This document shows positions 1 to 8,913 of a stretch of 64,000 bases of DNA, piece by piece. Each line of letters opens with the position of its first letter. Position 1 is the stretch's first letter. The DNA is from Bog-756 sp963703145. Its GTDB lineage: Bacteria > Actinomycetota > Acidimicrobiia > Acidimicrobiales > RAAP-2. The DNA is taken from the NCBI GenBank assembly GCA_963703145.1, contig OY969793.1:3534001-3598000 (forward strand), read 5' to 3'. A program made the position numbers and the translations under genes. The notes under the pieces are model-generated. The model was not told where the DNA came from and did not search any database. It saw only the letters and a list, made by a program, of their open reading frames with translations.

Positions 1-1668
1 TACGACCTCATCTGGAAGCGGACCGTCGCCTCCCAGATGGCCGACGCCACGGGCACCAGCGCCCAGGTGCGTCTGGTCGGCACGGCGGAAGGCCCCGAGG
101 GAATCGGGGGCCGAGAGGCCGAGTTCTCCACGTCGGGCAAGGTCATCCAGTTCCCGGGCTACCTGCGTGCCTACGTCGAGGGGGAGGACGACCCCGAGGC
201 CGAACTGGCCGACCGCGAGGTGCACCTGCCCCCGGTCAACGAGGGCGACCCGGTGACCGTCGACGACCTCGAGCCGGGATCGCACGCCACCCAACCCCCG
301 GCCCGCTACACCGAGGCGTCACTGGTCAAGGCCATGGAGGAGTTGGGCGTGGGCCGCCCATCCACCTACGCCAGTGTCATCGCCACCATCCTCGACCGGG
401 GCTACGTATGGAAGAAGGGCACCGCCCTGGTGCCCTCGTTCACGGCGTTCGCCGTGGTCGGCCTGCTCGAGCGGTACTTCGCCGACCTCGTGGACTACGG
501 ATTCACCGCATCGATGGAGGACGACCTCGACGCCATCGCCTCGGGCAACGAGGAGTCCCTCCCCTGGCTGACCCGGTTCTACTTCGGCACCACCGGCCCT
601 GACACCGCACCGGCCAACGGCAACGGCGCCGGCTCCGGCAACGGGGCCGCCACCCACGGGAACGGGTCTGTCGGTGCCCCGGTGGCCGGCCACGTGCGCG
701 GCCTCGGCCTGAAGCGTGAGGTCAGCACGTACCTGGGTGAGATCGACGCCCGTGAGATCAACTCCATCCCCATCGGTGTGGGGACCGACGGCGAGGACAT
801 CGTGGCCCGGGTCGGCCGCTACGGCCCCTACCTCCAGCACGGCGACGACCGGGTGTCCATCCCTGAGGACCTCGCCCCCGATGAGCTGACCGTGGAACGG
901 GCCGAGTCGATGCTGGCCGCACCGTCGTCTGACCGGGTGCTCGGCGAGGACCCCGACTCCGGCCTGCCGGTGCAGGTCAAGGCCGGCCGCTTCGGGCCCT
1001 ACGTGCAGCTCGGAGAGCTGGTCGACGGGGGACCCAAGCCCCGCACCTCGTCGCTGTTCGCGTCCATGTCGCCAGAGACGCTCACCTTCGAGCAGGCACT
1101 GGATCTTCTGCGCATCCCCCGGGTGGTGGGCACCGACCCGGCCTCGGGGGAGGAGATCGTCGCCCACAACGGGAAGTTCGGGCCCTATCTGAAGAAGGGT
1201 ACCGATACCCGCAGCCTGCTCACCGAGGACCAGATCCTCTCGGTGACCGTCGACGAGGCCCTTGCCCTCTACGCCCAGCCCAAGACCCGGGGGAGCCGCA
1301 CGGCCAAGGGGCCGTTGCGGGAAATGGGTGCCGATCCCGACACCGGGCTTACCATGGTGGTCAGGGACGGCCGCTTCGGCCCGTACGTGACCGACGGCAC
1401 CACCAATGCGTCCCTCCGCCGGGGGGACGACGTGGAGAGCCTGACTGTCGAGCGGGCCTCCGAGTTGTTGGCCGAGCGCCGGGCGGCCGGCCCGTCCACC
1501 CGGAAGAAGGCCCCGGCCAAGAAGACGGCGGCCAAGAAGTCCGGGGCGAAGAAGGCGACCGCCACGAAGAAGGCGGGCGCAAAAAAGGCGGGTACGGCGA
1601 AGAAGGCTCCGGCCGCCAAGGCCGCCGCGACCAAGGCCGCAACCGAGAGGGCCAGTAGCCCCGAGTGA
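1..1668 (+). CDS. topA: DNA topoisomerase I, C-terminal part (5' end outside window)
   Basis: Type IA topoisomerase that relaxes negative supercoils. The frame is open from base 1, so the N-terminal Toprim and catalytic tyrosine parts lie upstream. The first codons read YDLIWKRTVASQM, a hallmark of bacterial TopA, and GVGRPSTYASVI follows near codons 115-127. After a Gly/Asn-rich linker (about codons 200-220) come four C-terminal repeats with the core GRYGPY, GRFGPY, GKFGPY and GRFGPY near codons 273, 328, 390 and 456. Codons about 500-550 form a Lys/Ala tail resembling histone H1, as in other actinobacterial TopA proteins, which probably binds DNA. The stop TGA overlaps the GTG start of tmk, so the two are probably translationally coupled. 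Confidence 0.96.
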   Translation, partial: YDLIWKRTVASQMADATGTSAQVRLVGTAEGPEGIGGREAEFSTSGKVIQFPGYLRAYVEGEDDPEAELADREVHLPPVNEGDPVTVDDLEPGSHATQPPARYTEASLVKAMEELGVGRPSTYASVIATILDRGYVWKKGTALVPSFTAFAVVGLLERYFADLVDYGFTASMEDDLDAIASGNEESLPWLTRFYFGTTGPDTAPANGNGAGSGNGAATHGNGSVGAPVAGHVRGLGLKREVSTYLGEIDAREINSIPIGVGTDGEDIVARVGRYGPYLQHGDDRVSIPEDLAPDELTVERAESMLAAPSSDRVLGEDPDSGLPVQVKAGRFGPYVQLGELVDGGPKPRTSSLFASMSPETLTFEQALDLLRIPRVVGTDPASGEEIVAHNGKFGPYLKKGTDTRSLLTEDQILSVTVDEALALYAQPKTRGSRTAKGPLREMGADPDTGLTMVVRDGRFGPYVTDGTTNASLRRGDDVESLTVERASELLAERRAAGPSTRKKAPAKKTAAKKSGAKKATATKKAGAKKAGTAKKAPAAKAAATKAATERASSPE

Positions 1669-2318
1669 CCGGTGGTCCAACGGGAGGTGGCCTGCCCGAA
1701 GGGGGAGGGCTCATCGCCTTCGAGGGCATCGACGGTTGCGGGAAGACGACCCAGGCGAGGCGGCTGGCCGAGCGGGTGGGTGCCCTGTACACCTTCGAGC
1801 CCGGGGCCACCGGATTGGGCTCCTCGCTGCGGAGGCTGCTCCTCGACCGGGACCAGCCCCGAGTCGACGAACGGACCGAGGCCCTGCTGATGGCAGCGGA
1901 TCGGGCCCAGCACGTGGCCGAGGTGATCCGACCGGCGCTAGACGCGGGCCGGTGGGTGGTCACCGACCGCTTCTCGGCCTCGACCCTCGCCTACCAAGGA
2001 TACGGCCGCGGCATGGACCGCGACGAGCTGGGCGTGCTCATCGACTGGGCCACCCGGGGGCTCCTCCCCAGTATCACGGTGCTGGTCGAGGTGCCCGTGG
2101 CCGAGGCGTCGACCCGCCGCCAGGAGTCGGCCCCGGACCGGTTCGAGATAGAGGGGAACCACTTCCAGCAGCGGGTGTCCGACGGCTATCGGCAGCTGGC
2201 CAAGGAACCGGGATCGCCGTGGTTGGTGGTGGATGGCACCGAGTCCCTGGACCAGGTGGCCGAGGCGGTCTGGTCCGGAATTCGCGCCCTGCTCGCCAGC
2301 GCAGGTGTTGGCCGGTGA
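1665..2318 (+). CDS. tmk: Thymidylate kinase
   Basis: Phosphorylates dTMP to dTDP for DNA synthesis in the cytoplasm. The 217-residue protein has a P-loop GIDGCGKT at residues 21-28 and the DR motif (TDRFSAS) at 101-102. It carries about 13 extra Gly-rich N-terminal residues compared with usual family members, so a later start is possible. The GTG at 1665 was chosen because it overlaps the topA stop as GTGA, and tmk in turn overlaps holB by another GTGA. The topA-tmk-holB order is known from actinobacteria such as Streptomyces. Confidence 0.95.
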   Translation: MTGGPTGGGLPEGGGLIAFEGIDGCGKTTQARRLAERVGALYTFEPGATGLGSSLRRLLLDRDQPRVDERTEALLMAADRAQHVAEVIRPALDAGRWVVTDRFSASTLAYQGYGRGMDRDELGVLIDWATRGLLPSITVLVEVPVAEASTRRQESAPDRFEIEGNHFQQRVSDGYRQLAKEPGSPWLVVDGTESLDQVAEAVWSGIRALLASAGVGR

Positions 2319-3469
2319 GTGATCATTCCCTCCGGGACGGACCGGTGGCCCAGCCCGGCACCGACGAGCTCCCGTCGCCCAGCCTGTTCGACGAGGTCAT
2401 CGGTCAGTCCCAGGCGGTGGCCCAACTGCGCGCCGCGGCGCGCCGGCCGGTGCACGCCTACCTCCTGCACGGACCGGCCGGGTCGGGCAAACGGGCCGGG
2501 GCCCGTGGTCTGGCTGCCGCGCTGCTCTGTCCGAACGGTGGATGCGGCGTCTGCAACACCTGCCGTCGGGCCCTGGCCGGGACCCACCCCGACCTCGTCG
2601 TGGTGGAGCGGACCGGTGCCTCCCTCGATGTGGACGAGGCCCGGACCATCGTGACCCGTGCCCAGCGCCGCCCGCTCGAGGCGTCGCGCCAGGTGCTGAT
2701 GGTGACCGACGTCCACCTGGCCACCAAGTCTGCCCCGGCACTCCTCAAGACCGTCGAGGAGCCGCCACCGGCCACGGTGTTCGTGCTGCTGGCCGACGAC
2801 CTGCCACCGACGCTGGACACCATCGCCAGCCGCTGCGTGAAGGTCCCCTTCGGACCCGTGTCCCACAGCGACGTGGTGTCCTGGCTGGAGTCCCGGGGCG
2901 TGGACCCCGAGCACGCCGACGCGGTCTCCCGGGCATCCGGCGGACGGCTCGACCGGGCGAGGCTCCTGGTGGGCGACCCGGGGTTCGCGGCGCGCCAGCA
3001 GCAGTGGAAGTCGGTTCCCAGCCGTCTGGACGGCACCGGTGCCGCTGCGGCGACGGTGGCCTCCGAGCTGCTGGTGTCGGCCGACGAGGCGCTGGCCCCC
3101 TTGCGCCATCAACACGTCCAGGAGCTGGCCGCGTTGACCGACCAGGCCGAGCTGACCGGGGCCAAGGGCATCCCCGGCCGCAAGCAGGTCGAAGACGCCC
3201 ACAAGCGAGAGGAGCGGCGCTGGCGGACCGACGACCTGCGTTTCGGCCTGGCCACCCTCGCCGCGCTCTACCGCGATCGGCTGGTCGCTACGGCTGGGGC
3301 TCCTGGAGGCGACGGCAGGACCGGTATGCACGGCGTGACCGCCGAGGCCCGCCGCGCCGTCCACCACGTGGAGGCCATCCGCCAGGCCTCGGTGGCGTTG
3401 GGCAGGAATGCCAATGAGTCCCTCGTCATGGACGTGCTGATGGTCGAGTTGTCCGGCATGGTGGACTGA
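2315..3469 (+). CDS. holB: DNA polymerase III subunit delta'
   Basis: Clamp-loader subunit that helps place the beta sliding clamp on primed DNA. It is 384 residues from the GTG at 2315, which overlaps the tmk stop as GTGA. Visible features are LFDEVIGQ before the ATPase core, a Walker-A-like GPAGSGKR at 53-60, four zinc-ligand cysteines (C72, C77, C80, C83), LLKTVEEPP, and the SRC motif in IASRCVKV. The same frame stays open upstream inside tmk, but nothing there looks like delta'. It is the last gene of the topA operon; no clear terminator follows. Confidence 0.94.
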   Translation: MSDHSLRDGPVAQPGTDELPSPSLFDEVIGQSQAVAQLRAAARRPVHAYLLHGPAGSGKRAGARGLAAALLCPNGGCGVCNTCRRALAGTHPDLVVVERTGASLDVDEARTIVTRAQRRPLEASRQVLMVTDVHLATKSAPALLKTVEEPPPATVFVLLADDLPPTLDTIASRCVKVPFGPVSHSDVVSWLESRGVDPEHADAVSRASGGRLDRARLLVGDPGFAARQQQWKSVPSRLDGTGAAAATVASELLVSADEALAPLRHQHVQELAALTDQAELTGAKGIPGRKQVEDAHKREERRWRTDDLRFGLATLAALYRDRLVATAGAPGGDGRTGMHGVTAEARRAVHHVEAIRQASVALGRNANESLVMDVLMVELSGMVD

Positions 3470-3648
3470 CCTGCCTCCGGCCACTGCCCCAGCTCCCCGG
3501 GTTCGCCTCTACCGCCTGCTTGCTGGTGTGAGCCACCTCCGGGACGCCTGGATCTGGTGAGTAGCATGGCTCCCGAGGGTTCGGTCTGGCGCTGGGCGCG
3601 TGACTACGTGCCACCGGGAGGAGCACCGCCGTCTGGGCGCGGTTCGGA

Positions 3649-3654
3649 TAGCGT
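3649..3654 (+). promoter_or_regulatory. Possible -10 element of tRNA-Thr
   Basis: TAGCGT fits the actinobacterial TANNNT pattern and lies 10 bases upstream of the tRNA 5' end. No convincing -35 hexamer is seen. Confidence 0.35.
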
Positions 3655-3664
3655 GTCCCTCCAC

Positions 3665-3737
3665 GCCTGGGTAGCTCAGTCGGTAGAGCAACGCACTCGT
3701 AATGCGTAGGTCAGGAGTTCGATTCTCCTCCCAGGCT
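3665..3737 (+). tRNA. tRNA-Thr (anticodon CGT)
   Basis: A full cloverleaf can be folded by eye. The acceptor strands GCCTGGG and CCCAGGC pair perfectly. The D arm is GCTCAGTCGGTAGAGC. The anticodon arm has ACGCA/TGCGT around loop CTCGTAA, giving anticodon CGT, which reads ACG (Thr). The T arm contains GTTCGATTC. No CCA is encoded (TCGC follows). It marks the boundary between the core operon and the accessory stretch, and 22 bp of its 3' half recur at 7282-7303. Confidence 0.95.
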
Positions 3738-4350
3738 CGCTGGTCGGAGGCGGTTGTTGGCTCTGACTGTCTCAGGCATCCCATAGTCATCCCAAAGCCT
3801 CAGTCGGTTGACTTGGGAGTTCGTTCCACTCGGCCCAACAAATCCCACATCCGAAATTGAGGGGGCGGACAGCCGGCTTCCGCGGTTCCTCATGGCCACC
3901 ACAGGGGAACTCAGTTGACCCCACCGCTCGAGGCCGCTTTGTGGGGTCTCCGCGAGCAGAGCCAGGTCGATCTGCGGATTGAGTGGGGCAGCGGGCATGG
4001 TGGCGAAGAGATTGATGGCCGGTTGATGATCCCCTTGAAAGTCGGGCGGTCGAGCCATCGAGGCAACTGTCGCGAGGCCATAGCCAGCGTCGTTCGGTCG
4101 AGGCCCGTCACGAACACCGGGTCCATATCGAAGCGCGATGAACGCAGCCGAGAGCCGAGAAATTCAGCCAGTCCCTTTGGCAAACGGGTGGAGGCCCACC
4201 CACCCGCAACTGGGGCTCGTGCGGGTTCCGCCAGCTCTGAGAAGGCATGGGTCACCTCACCAAGGACAACATTCATCCTGGTTCGGGTATCCGGTCCCAA
4301 CGAAAGCAAATCGCACATGGTCAACCCACAAGCGAATCGAGGTGGGTCGG
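3738..4350. other. Gap without a confident gene (613 bp) after tRNA-Thr
   Basis: Open frames exist on both strands (for example minus 3911-4320 and plus 3915-4466), but none has a recognisable domain, a ribosome site or the codon pattern of its neighbours. It may be decayed insert DNA. No integrase or transposase could be recognised. Confidence 0.4.
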
Positions 4351-5070
4351 CTACCTGGGAAGCATCAGTGCCAAGCCATCGAGTACCCGCTCGAGCCCCA
4401 CACCAAAGCCGTGTTCGAGGCGGTCGGGATCGTGTGGAGCCTGAGCGTCGAATACGACGCGAGTGAGTATGGGGTAGCGGCCGCTTCCTATGAGACTCTC
4501 GATATAGGGGACTTGTGTCTGCATCCACTGCTCTTGGTCAAGCCCGGAGCGACGGACGGCCTCCTGCTCCGACAGCTCCTCGAGGGCGCGACCACGCACG
4601 TAGGCGTCGAGCGTCTCAACCATCACGAGCATCTCGTCGATCTCGAGGCCGAGTCCGTCGACGAGACCGAGCACCTGCTCGTATTGCCCGGCCGTGTTGG
4701 GCCCGAAGTTTCGCAGGCCGGCGCTGGGTACGGCCATCCACGGATGGTGAAGGATCATGATCCGGAGACCGTGGGCGAAGGACCGCAGGCCCTGGCGCCA
4801 ATCCCCGGCGCTCTCGAAGTGCAGGTCGTGACCCATCACGTCGTCGACCATCAGTTCGATGAGCTCGTCCCGGCGGTCGACGTACCGGTAGAGCGACGTC
4901 GCACCCACACCGAGCTCGCCGGCCAGGGTCCGCATCGACACCGCCTCGATTCCCCGCGTATCTGCCAACACCACGGCGGCCCGGGCGATCTGCTGTCGCG
5001 ACAGCGATGGCGCAGGACCGCGAGCAGCCCGTTCCGGACGGTTCCAGATGACGCCGTGGGCTTGACTCAT
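4351..5070 (-). CDS. TetR/AcrR family regulator
   Basis: Predicted DNA-binding repressor of 239 residues. The N-terminal TetR helix-turn-helix is clear (residues about 24-70, with SLSRQQIARAAV, MRTLAGELGVGATSLYRYV and DRRDELIELM), followed by a helical ligand domain of the TetR_C_1 type. It is divergent from an MFS exporter with only 66 bp between the starts, the usual layout of a repressor controlling an efflux pump and itself. Two matching palindromes lie in that gap. The ATG has no clear Shine-Dalgarno sequence and the nearest palindrome ends 6 bp from it on the genomic map's left side, so the transcript may be leaderless. Confidence 0.9.
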   Translation of the reverse strand: MSQAHGVIWNRPERAARGPAPSLSRQQIARAAVVLADTRGIEAVSMRTLAGELGVGATSLYRYVDRRDELIELMVDDVMGHDLHFESAGDWRQGLRSFAHGLRIMILHHPWMAVPSAGLRNFGPNTAGQYEQVLGLVDGLGLEIDEMLVMVETLDAYVRGRALEELSEQEAVRRSGLDQEQWMQTQVPYIESLIGSGRYPILTRVVFDAQAPHDPDRLEHGFGVGLERVLDGLALMLPR

Positions 5071-5075
5071 TGCGG

Positions 5076-5125
5076 ACAGTGTACTCAGTCTGCTACCTTG
5101 AAAAACTACGAACGGTGTACCCAGT
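5076..5125. promoter_or_regulatory. Two matching operator-like palindromes between TetR and MFS genes
   Basis: Two 14-bp imperfect palindromes centred on GTAC lie at 5076-5089 (ACAGTGTACTCAGT) and 5112-5125 (ACGGTGTACCCAGT). Both follow ACnGnGTACnCnGT, with 10 of 14 positions symmetric. They are 36 bp apart, and one abuts each divergent gene. A TTGAAA (5098-5103) sits between them. Inferred binding sites for the adjacent TetR protein. Confidence 0.55.
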
Positions 5126-5136
5126 TAGGAGCCACA

Positions 5137-6591
5137 ATGGAGATCGGCGCAGACGCAGGAGCGATGGTCCAGGTGGCGAGTCCCTCCGTCGCCAGCACGC
5201 CAGCGTCCGCAAACCCGGTGCGCTGGTTCGTGTTCTCTGTGGTGATCGCCGCCAACATCATGGATCTGATGGACGCCACCATCGTCAACATCGCCGGGCC
5301 ATCGATCAGGGCAGCGCTCGGTGGCAGCGCCTCAACCCTGCAGTGGCTGCCTGCGGGTTACACGCTGGCCTTCGCCGTGTTCCTCATCGCCGGTGCCCGC
5401 CTGGGCGACATGTTCGGTCGCCGTCGGCTGTTCCTGATCGGTTCTGCCGGTTTCACCGTGATGTCCGCAGCCTGTGCAGTCGCCCCTTCAATGGAGTTCC
5501 TGATCATCTTCCGGGTGCTGCAGGGCTCGTTCGGGGCGCTGATGATCCCCCAAGGATTCGGGATGCTCAAAGAGGTCTTCGCCGAGGAGGAGATGACCAA
5601 GGTGTTCGGCGCCTTCGGGCCGATGATGGGTCTGTCGATTCTCGCCGCGCCGATTCTTGCCGGTGCATTGGTGGAGGCCAATCTGTGGGGGATCGGATGG
5701 CGACTCGTGTTCCTCATCAACGTGCCGATCGGTATCGCCGCATTCGTCGGCGCCGTCCGAGTACTGCCGCGAACGATTGCCCACCCGGGGCTCCGTCTGG
5801 ACACTGGCGGGATGGTGCTGATCGGTGTGGCGCTGACCGCTGTCATCTATCCGCTCATTCAGGGCCGTACCGACGGGTGGCCGGCCTGGACGTTCGTGTC
5901 GCTGGCCGCCGGAGCAGCGCTCCTCGGCGTATTTGTGCTGTGGGAGCGCCGGGGTTCCGGTGATCCACTTATCGAGCCAGGACTGTTGGCCAACCGGACC
6001 TATACGAGTGGCATTCTCGTCGCACTAACTTTCTTCGGCGCATTCGGCGGCCTGTTGCTCTGCGTCTCGCTGTTCGTGCAGCTCGGTGAGCACTTCTCCC
6101 CGGTCCATGCCGGGCTAACGCTGATGGCAATGGTCGTCGGCATGATTGCTGGCATGGGTGCCGGGCTTGCCCTCGTGGGACGGCTCGGCCGTCACCTACT
6201 CCACCTCGGTGTCGTGATCGTCGCTGCGGGTACCGTCGTGTTGGCCCTGACCGTGACTGGAGCGCATGCGATCTCGACGCTAGATCTCGCCCCTGGGTTG
6301 TTTCTGATCGGACTCGGTGCCGGTGCCAGCATGGGTCAGCTGTTCGACTTCATCCTGGCCGGAGTGGGGATGGACGAAGTTGGCTCCGCCTCCGGCGTGC
6401 TCGAGGCCGTCCAACAGCTGTCCAGTGCACTCGGGGTCGCCATCCTGGGCACAGTCTTCTTCTCGGCGTTCGACGGGCATCTCCCAACGCACGCCTTGGC
6501 CGTTACGGCGTGGGCGTGCCTGGTGCCGCTGGCCGCAACCTTCCTGCTGGTGTTTAGGCTGCCGATGCACGCCCGTGAACCGCAGATGTGA
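5137..6591 (+). CDS. MFS drug exporter, DHA2 (14-TM) type
   Basis: Predicted proton-driven exporter in the cytoplasmic membrane, 484 residues. The ATG at 5137 has AGGAG about 6 bases upstream. The frame continues far upstream without conserved sequence. Visible family features are TM1 ending in MDLMDATIVNIAGPSI (motif D1 region), LQWLPAGYTLAFAV, the loop 2-3 motif GARLGDMFGRRRLF, and about 14 hydrophobic segments ending near LAATFLLVFRL. The substrate is unknown. Control by the divergent TetR is likely from the shared 66-bp promoter region. Confidence 0.9.
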   Translation: MEIGADAGAMVQVASPSVASTPASANPVRWFVFSVVIAANIMDLMDATIVNIAGPSIRAALGGSASTLQWLPAGYTLAFAVFLIAGARLGDMFGRRRLFLIGSAGFTVMSAACAVAPSMEFLIIFRVLQGSFGALMIPQGFGMLKEVFAEEEMTKVFGAFGPMMGLSILAAPILAGALVEANLWGIGWRLVFLINVPIGIAAFVGAVRVLPRTIAHPGLRLDTGGMVLIGVALTAVIYPLIQGRTDGWPAWTFVSLAAGAALLGVFVLWERRGSGDPLIEPGLLANRTYTSGILVALTFFGAFGGLLLCVSLFVQLGEHFSPVHAGLTLMAMVVGMIAGMGAGLALVGRLGRHLLHLGVVIVAAGTVVLALTVTGAHAISTLDLAPGLFLIGLGAGASMGQLFDFILAGVGMDEVGSASGVLEAVQQLSSALGVAILGTVFFSAFDGHLPTHALAVTAWACLVPLAATFLLVFRLPMHAREPQM

Positions 6592-7281
6592 CGGGCGGGT
6601 CGCTCGCAATCGCGAGAGCCCTGTTCCCTGCGTCGATGGACGGACCTCTGGGTTGGAGGAGCCAGTGCGGCGATTAGCTGGTGTGAGCCACGCCACGGCC
6701 ATCACCTTCGTATTGCCGTCACACTCCTGTTCTACCGTGCTCGCGCAAGTTGCGTGCACCTGGAACAGGGGCGAGTCACCATGGCACGGCTGACCCTCGA
6801 ACCCACTGCAAATAGCAGCGGCTCCACAGCCACCTTTGACGGCACCGTGGCCCTCATCGGTGAGAGCCAAGCAAATGACCGTGCCATGAAAGCTCCCATC
6901 ACCTGCTGACGGTGGATGGCTTCCTCTCGGGGTGCTTCACCCGCCAGGGACTGGGGCCCCGATGCCAGGCAAAGGACCAATGACCCTCGACCGGCGCCTC
7001 CTGTCCGCAGAGGCTGCCACTGGCCTGGGGCTTCCGAGCGAGTCCCAACCGCAACGGCCTGGGGTGTGGACAGTCCGAGTAGACCAAGAGGCATCTTCTC
7101 GCGTGGTTGTGCGGTCGTAGCGCAACGCTGACTCCGCGGTAGGGACGAGACGGCGTGAGTTGATCAACGCCCCAATCGATCCGAGGCAGTACCCAATGGT
7201 TGACGAAATCGGTACGGCCCGGTCTGCAGAGTGAGCCATCTCCAGAAACGGCCAGCCAGGGATCCGGACTCTGCAACGCCA
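6592..7281. other. Gap without a confident gene between the MFS gene and the tRNA fragment
   Basis: About 690 bp with no convincing gene. A 42-codon frame at 6781-6909 has no good ribosome site or recognisable domain. The long minus frame that runs through 7315 is an antisense reading of the tRNA fragment. This looks like non-coding or decayed DNA next to an integration scar. Confidence 0.4.
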
Positions 7282-7314
7282 AGGTCAGGAGTTCGATTCT
7301 CCTGTCAGGTTCCA
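7282..7314 (+). repeat. tRNA 3'-end fragment / possible attachment-site scar
   Basis: The first 22 bases (7282-7303) are identical to 3708-3729 in tRNA-Thr and cover the variable loop and T arm. They are followed by GTCAGGT and TCCA, like an acceptor 3' strand with CCA. No 5' half of a tRNA is found upstream. The acceptor part differs from tRNA-Thr, so this may be the displaced 3' end of another tRNA allele or a tRNA remnant. Confidence 0.6.
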
Positions 7315-7377
7315 TTTCTGGGGCGCCATGTTCCCTCTCCGAGACGAGGTGCTGTGCTCCGCTACATTCGTAACCCT

Positions 7378-8565
7378 ATGGCGCACGCGAATGTTGCCGA
7401 CGACGAATTTCCTGACTTTGCGTGGGCCGTTGGCGAAGAAGGGTCCGATCCGTTGGTGCTCGCCGACGGAGTTCCTTACCGGCAAGACCAGTTCGCACAA
7501 AGTGGCCATTACTCCCATGTTGACGAGGACCTTCGTTCCATTGCAGCTCTCGGTGTCAAGATCGTTCGCTACGGGGCACCGTGGCGTCTGAGTGAGCCAG
7601 AACCAGGCCGGTACGACTGGACGCTCTGGGATCGAGCATTCGCACATTGTGCTGAGAATGGTGTGGAGCCGATCGTCGACTTGCTGCACTTTGGTCTCCC
7701 CGATGCATTCGATGGCTTTGCCGATCAGCGATGGATTGACTCATTCTGTCGATACGTCGAGGCTTTCCTCAGCCGCTATCGAAATCCCCGATGGTTCACT
7801 CCAATCAATGAACCGGGTGTCACTGCAGAGAACTCAGGTTGTCTCGGACTGTGGAATGACCGGCTCGCGTCAGGGCCTGATCATGCTCGGATCTTGGCCA
7901 ATATCGTGTTGGCCAATCTGGAGGCGTTGGCGCGCATCCGTGCCGATCGCAGCGGCTGGTGGATTGGATCCGAAGGATTTCCAGTTCCGGTGGCAGTTGA
8001 GCCCCAGGCCGACGCTGATGTGGATGCGCTGCGGGCATGGACGTGGCTCGTTTGGGACCTGCACCTCGGACGCGACCCCCTCCCAGCATCGGCTCGATAT
8101 CTTGATCCCGTGGAGCCCAAATTGCTCGAGCGCATCCGTTCTCTTGCGGTGACTGACCGGATCGTTGCGGGTCTTGACCTCTATCCCACCTCGGTCTTTC
8201 CTATTGGGGGCGTCGCCCCCGACTGGTCGGTCCACGAGCGGGTCGCACTCGCCATGGCCGAATTCCGTCGGTGGTACGACCGCTATGAGGTGCCCTTCTG
8301 GGTGGCGGAGACCTCGAACTTGTCCCTTGGGATCAACGACCAGATCCCGTGGTTGCTCTCACTCACGGATGGGCTGCGCGGACTGCACGACGATGGCCTG
8401 CCCCTACGCGGGCTGTGCTGGTACAGCCGGGGAGACCAGTTCGATTGGCAGACCGAACTGGTGAATCCGAAAGGTGCGGTGACCGAGGTGGGCCTCTTTG
8501 ACGTTCACCGCCAGGCCAGACCCGTTGCCGCCATGTTTGCCCAACTTGCCGCACAGACGTTGTGA
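7378..8565 (+). CDS. GH1-like (clan GH-A) glycoside hydrolase
   Basis: Predicted beta-glycosidase of 395 residues without a signal peptide. N144-E145-P146 (FTPINEPGV) is the acid/base motif of family 1, and E311 in WVAETSN is placed as the nucleophile. RYGAPWRLSEPEPGRYDW near residue 74 is the usual GH1 strand (family form R-S-x-x-W-x-R-x-x-P). At about 395 residues it is shorter than most GH1 enzymes (440-480) and may form a divergent subfamily; related proteins are sometimes fused to dTDP-rhamnose reductases. ATG 7378 was chosen because the upstream extension of the frame runs through the tRNA fragment. It is followed by a GH36 gene on the same strand. Confidence 0.75.
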   Translation: MAHANVADDEFPDFAWAVGEEGSDPLVLADGVPYRQDQFAQSGHYSHVDEDLRSIAALGVKIVRYGAPWRLSEPEPGRYDWTLWDRAFAHCAENGVEPIVDLLHFGLPDAFDGFADQRWIDSFCRYVEAFLSRYRNPRWFTPINEPGVTAENSGCLGLWNDRLASGPDHARILANIVLANLEALARIRADRSGWWIGSEGFPVPVAVEPQADADVDALRAWTWLVWDLHLGRDPLPASARYLDPVEPKLLERIRSLAVTDRIVAGLDLYPTSVFPIGGVAPDWSVHERVALAMAEFRRWYDRYEVPFWVAETSNLSLGINDQIPWLLSLTDGLRGLHDDGLPLRGLCWYSRGDQFDWQTELVNPKGAVTEVGLFDVHRQARPVAAMFAQLAAQTL

Positions 8566-8913
8566 CATTGATAGCGACGCTCAGACTCGGCGCCGAGACT
8601 CCTTCGCTAGTCCGTTCGTGCTGACTCCGGAATGCTCCGGGCTAGCGGGCGGTCGATCGCCAATTCATTGCCGCTGAGGAAACAGGTACCACGAGTGCCC
8701 GGCAGCTTCCACGGTGGAGCCGTCGGTCTAGCGGTGTGACCCATTCGTGGCGCCTGCCTACTCTCTTCTTCGCCGAACCGGTATGCCGTCGCCAGAGTGG
8801 GCACTGGGCGGTCTGCACAATCGTCTGCTCGGATGGTGGTCGAGACACGAGAACGGAGGTCCCGTTAGTCTGCGTCTGGCACGGTCAAACCGAGCCTAGG
8901 GGGAGTGGCAACT
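8566..8913. other. Intergenic region (348 bp) before the GH36 gene
   Basis: No gene is recognised. A perfect 12-bp palindrome CTCGGCGCCGAG lies at 8586-8597, 20 bp past the GH1-like stop. It has no loop, so a terminator role is uncertain. Confidence 0.35.

Noticed and set aside
319..1680. Long minus-strand frame inside topA
   Set aside because: High GC keeps other frames open; the plus frame has clear TopA motifs.
3509..3790. Minus-strand frame reading WEENRTPDLRITSALLYRLSYPG
   Set aside because: It is the antisense of tRNA-Thr, a well-known spurious reading.
3522..6691. 15-mer GCTGGTGTGAGCCAC at 3522-3536 and 6677-6691
   Set aside because: A match of this length is expected by chance in 64 kb of skewed composition.
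6899..7315. Minus-strand frame starting EPDRRIELLTLAL
   Set aside because: It is antisense to the tRNA 3'-end fragment and has no domain.
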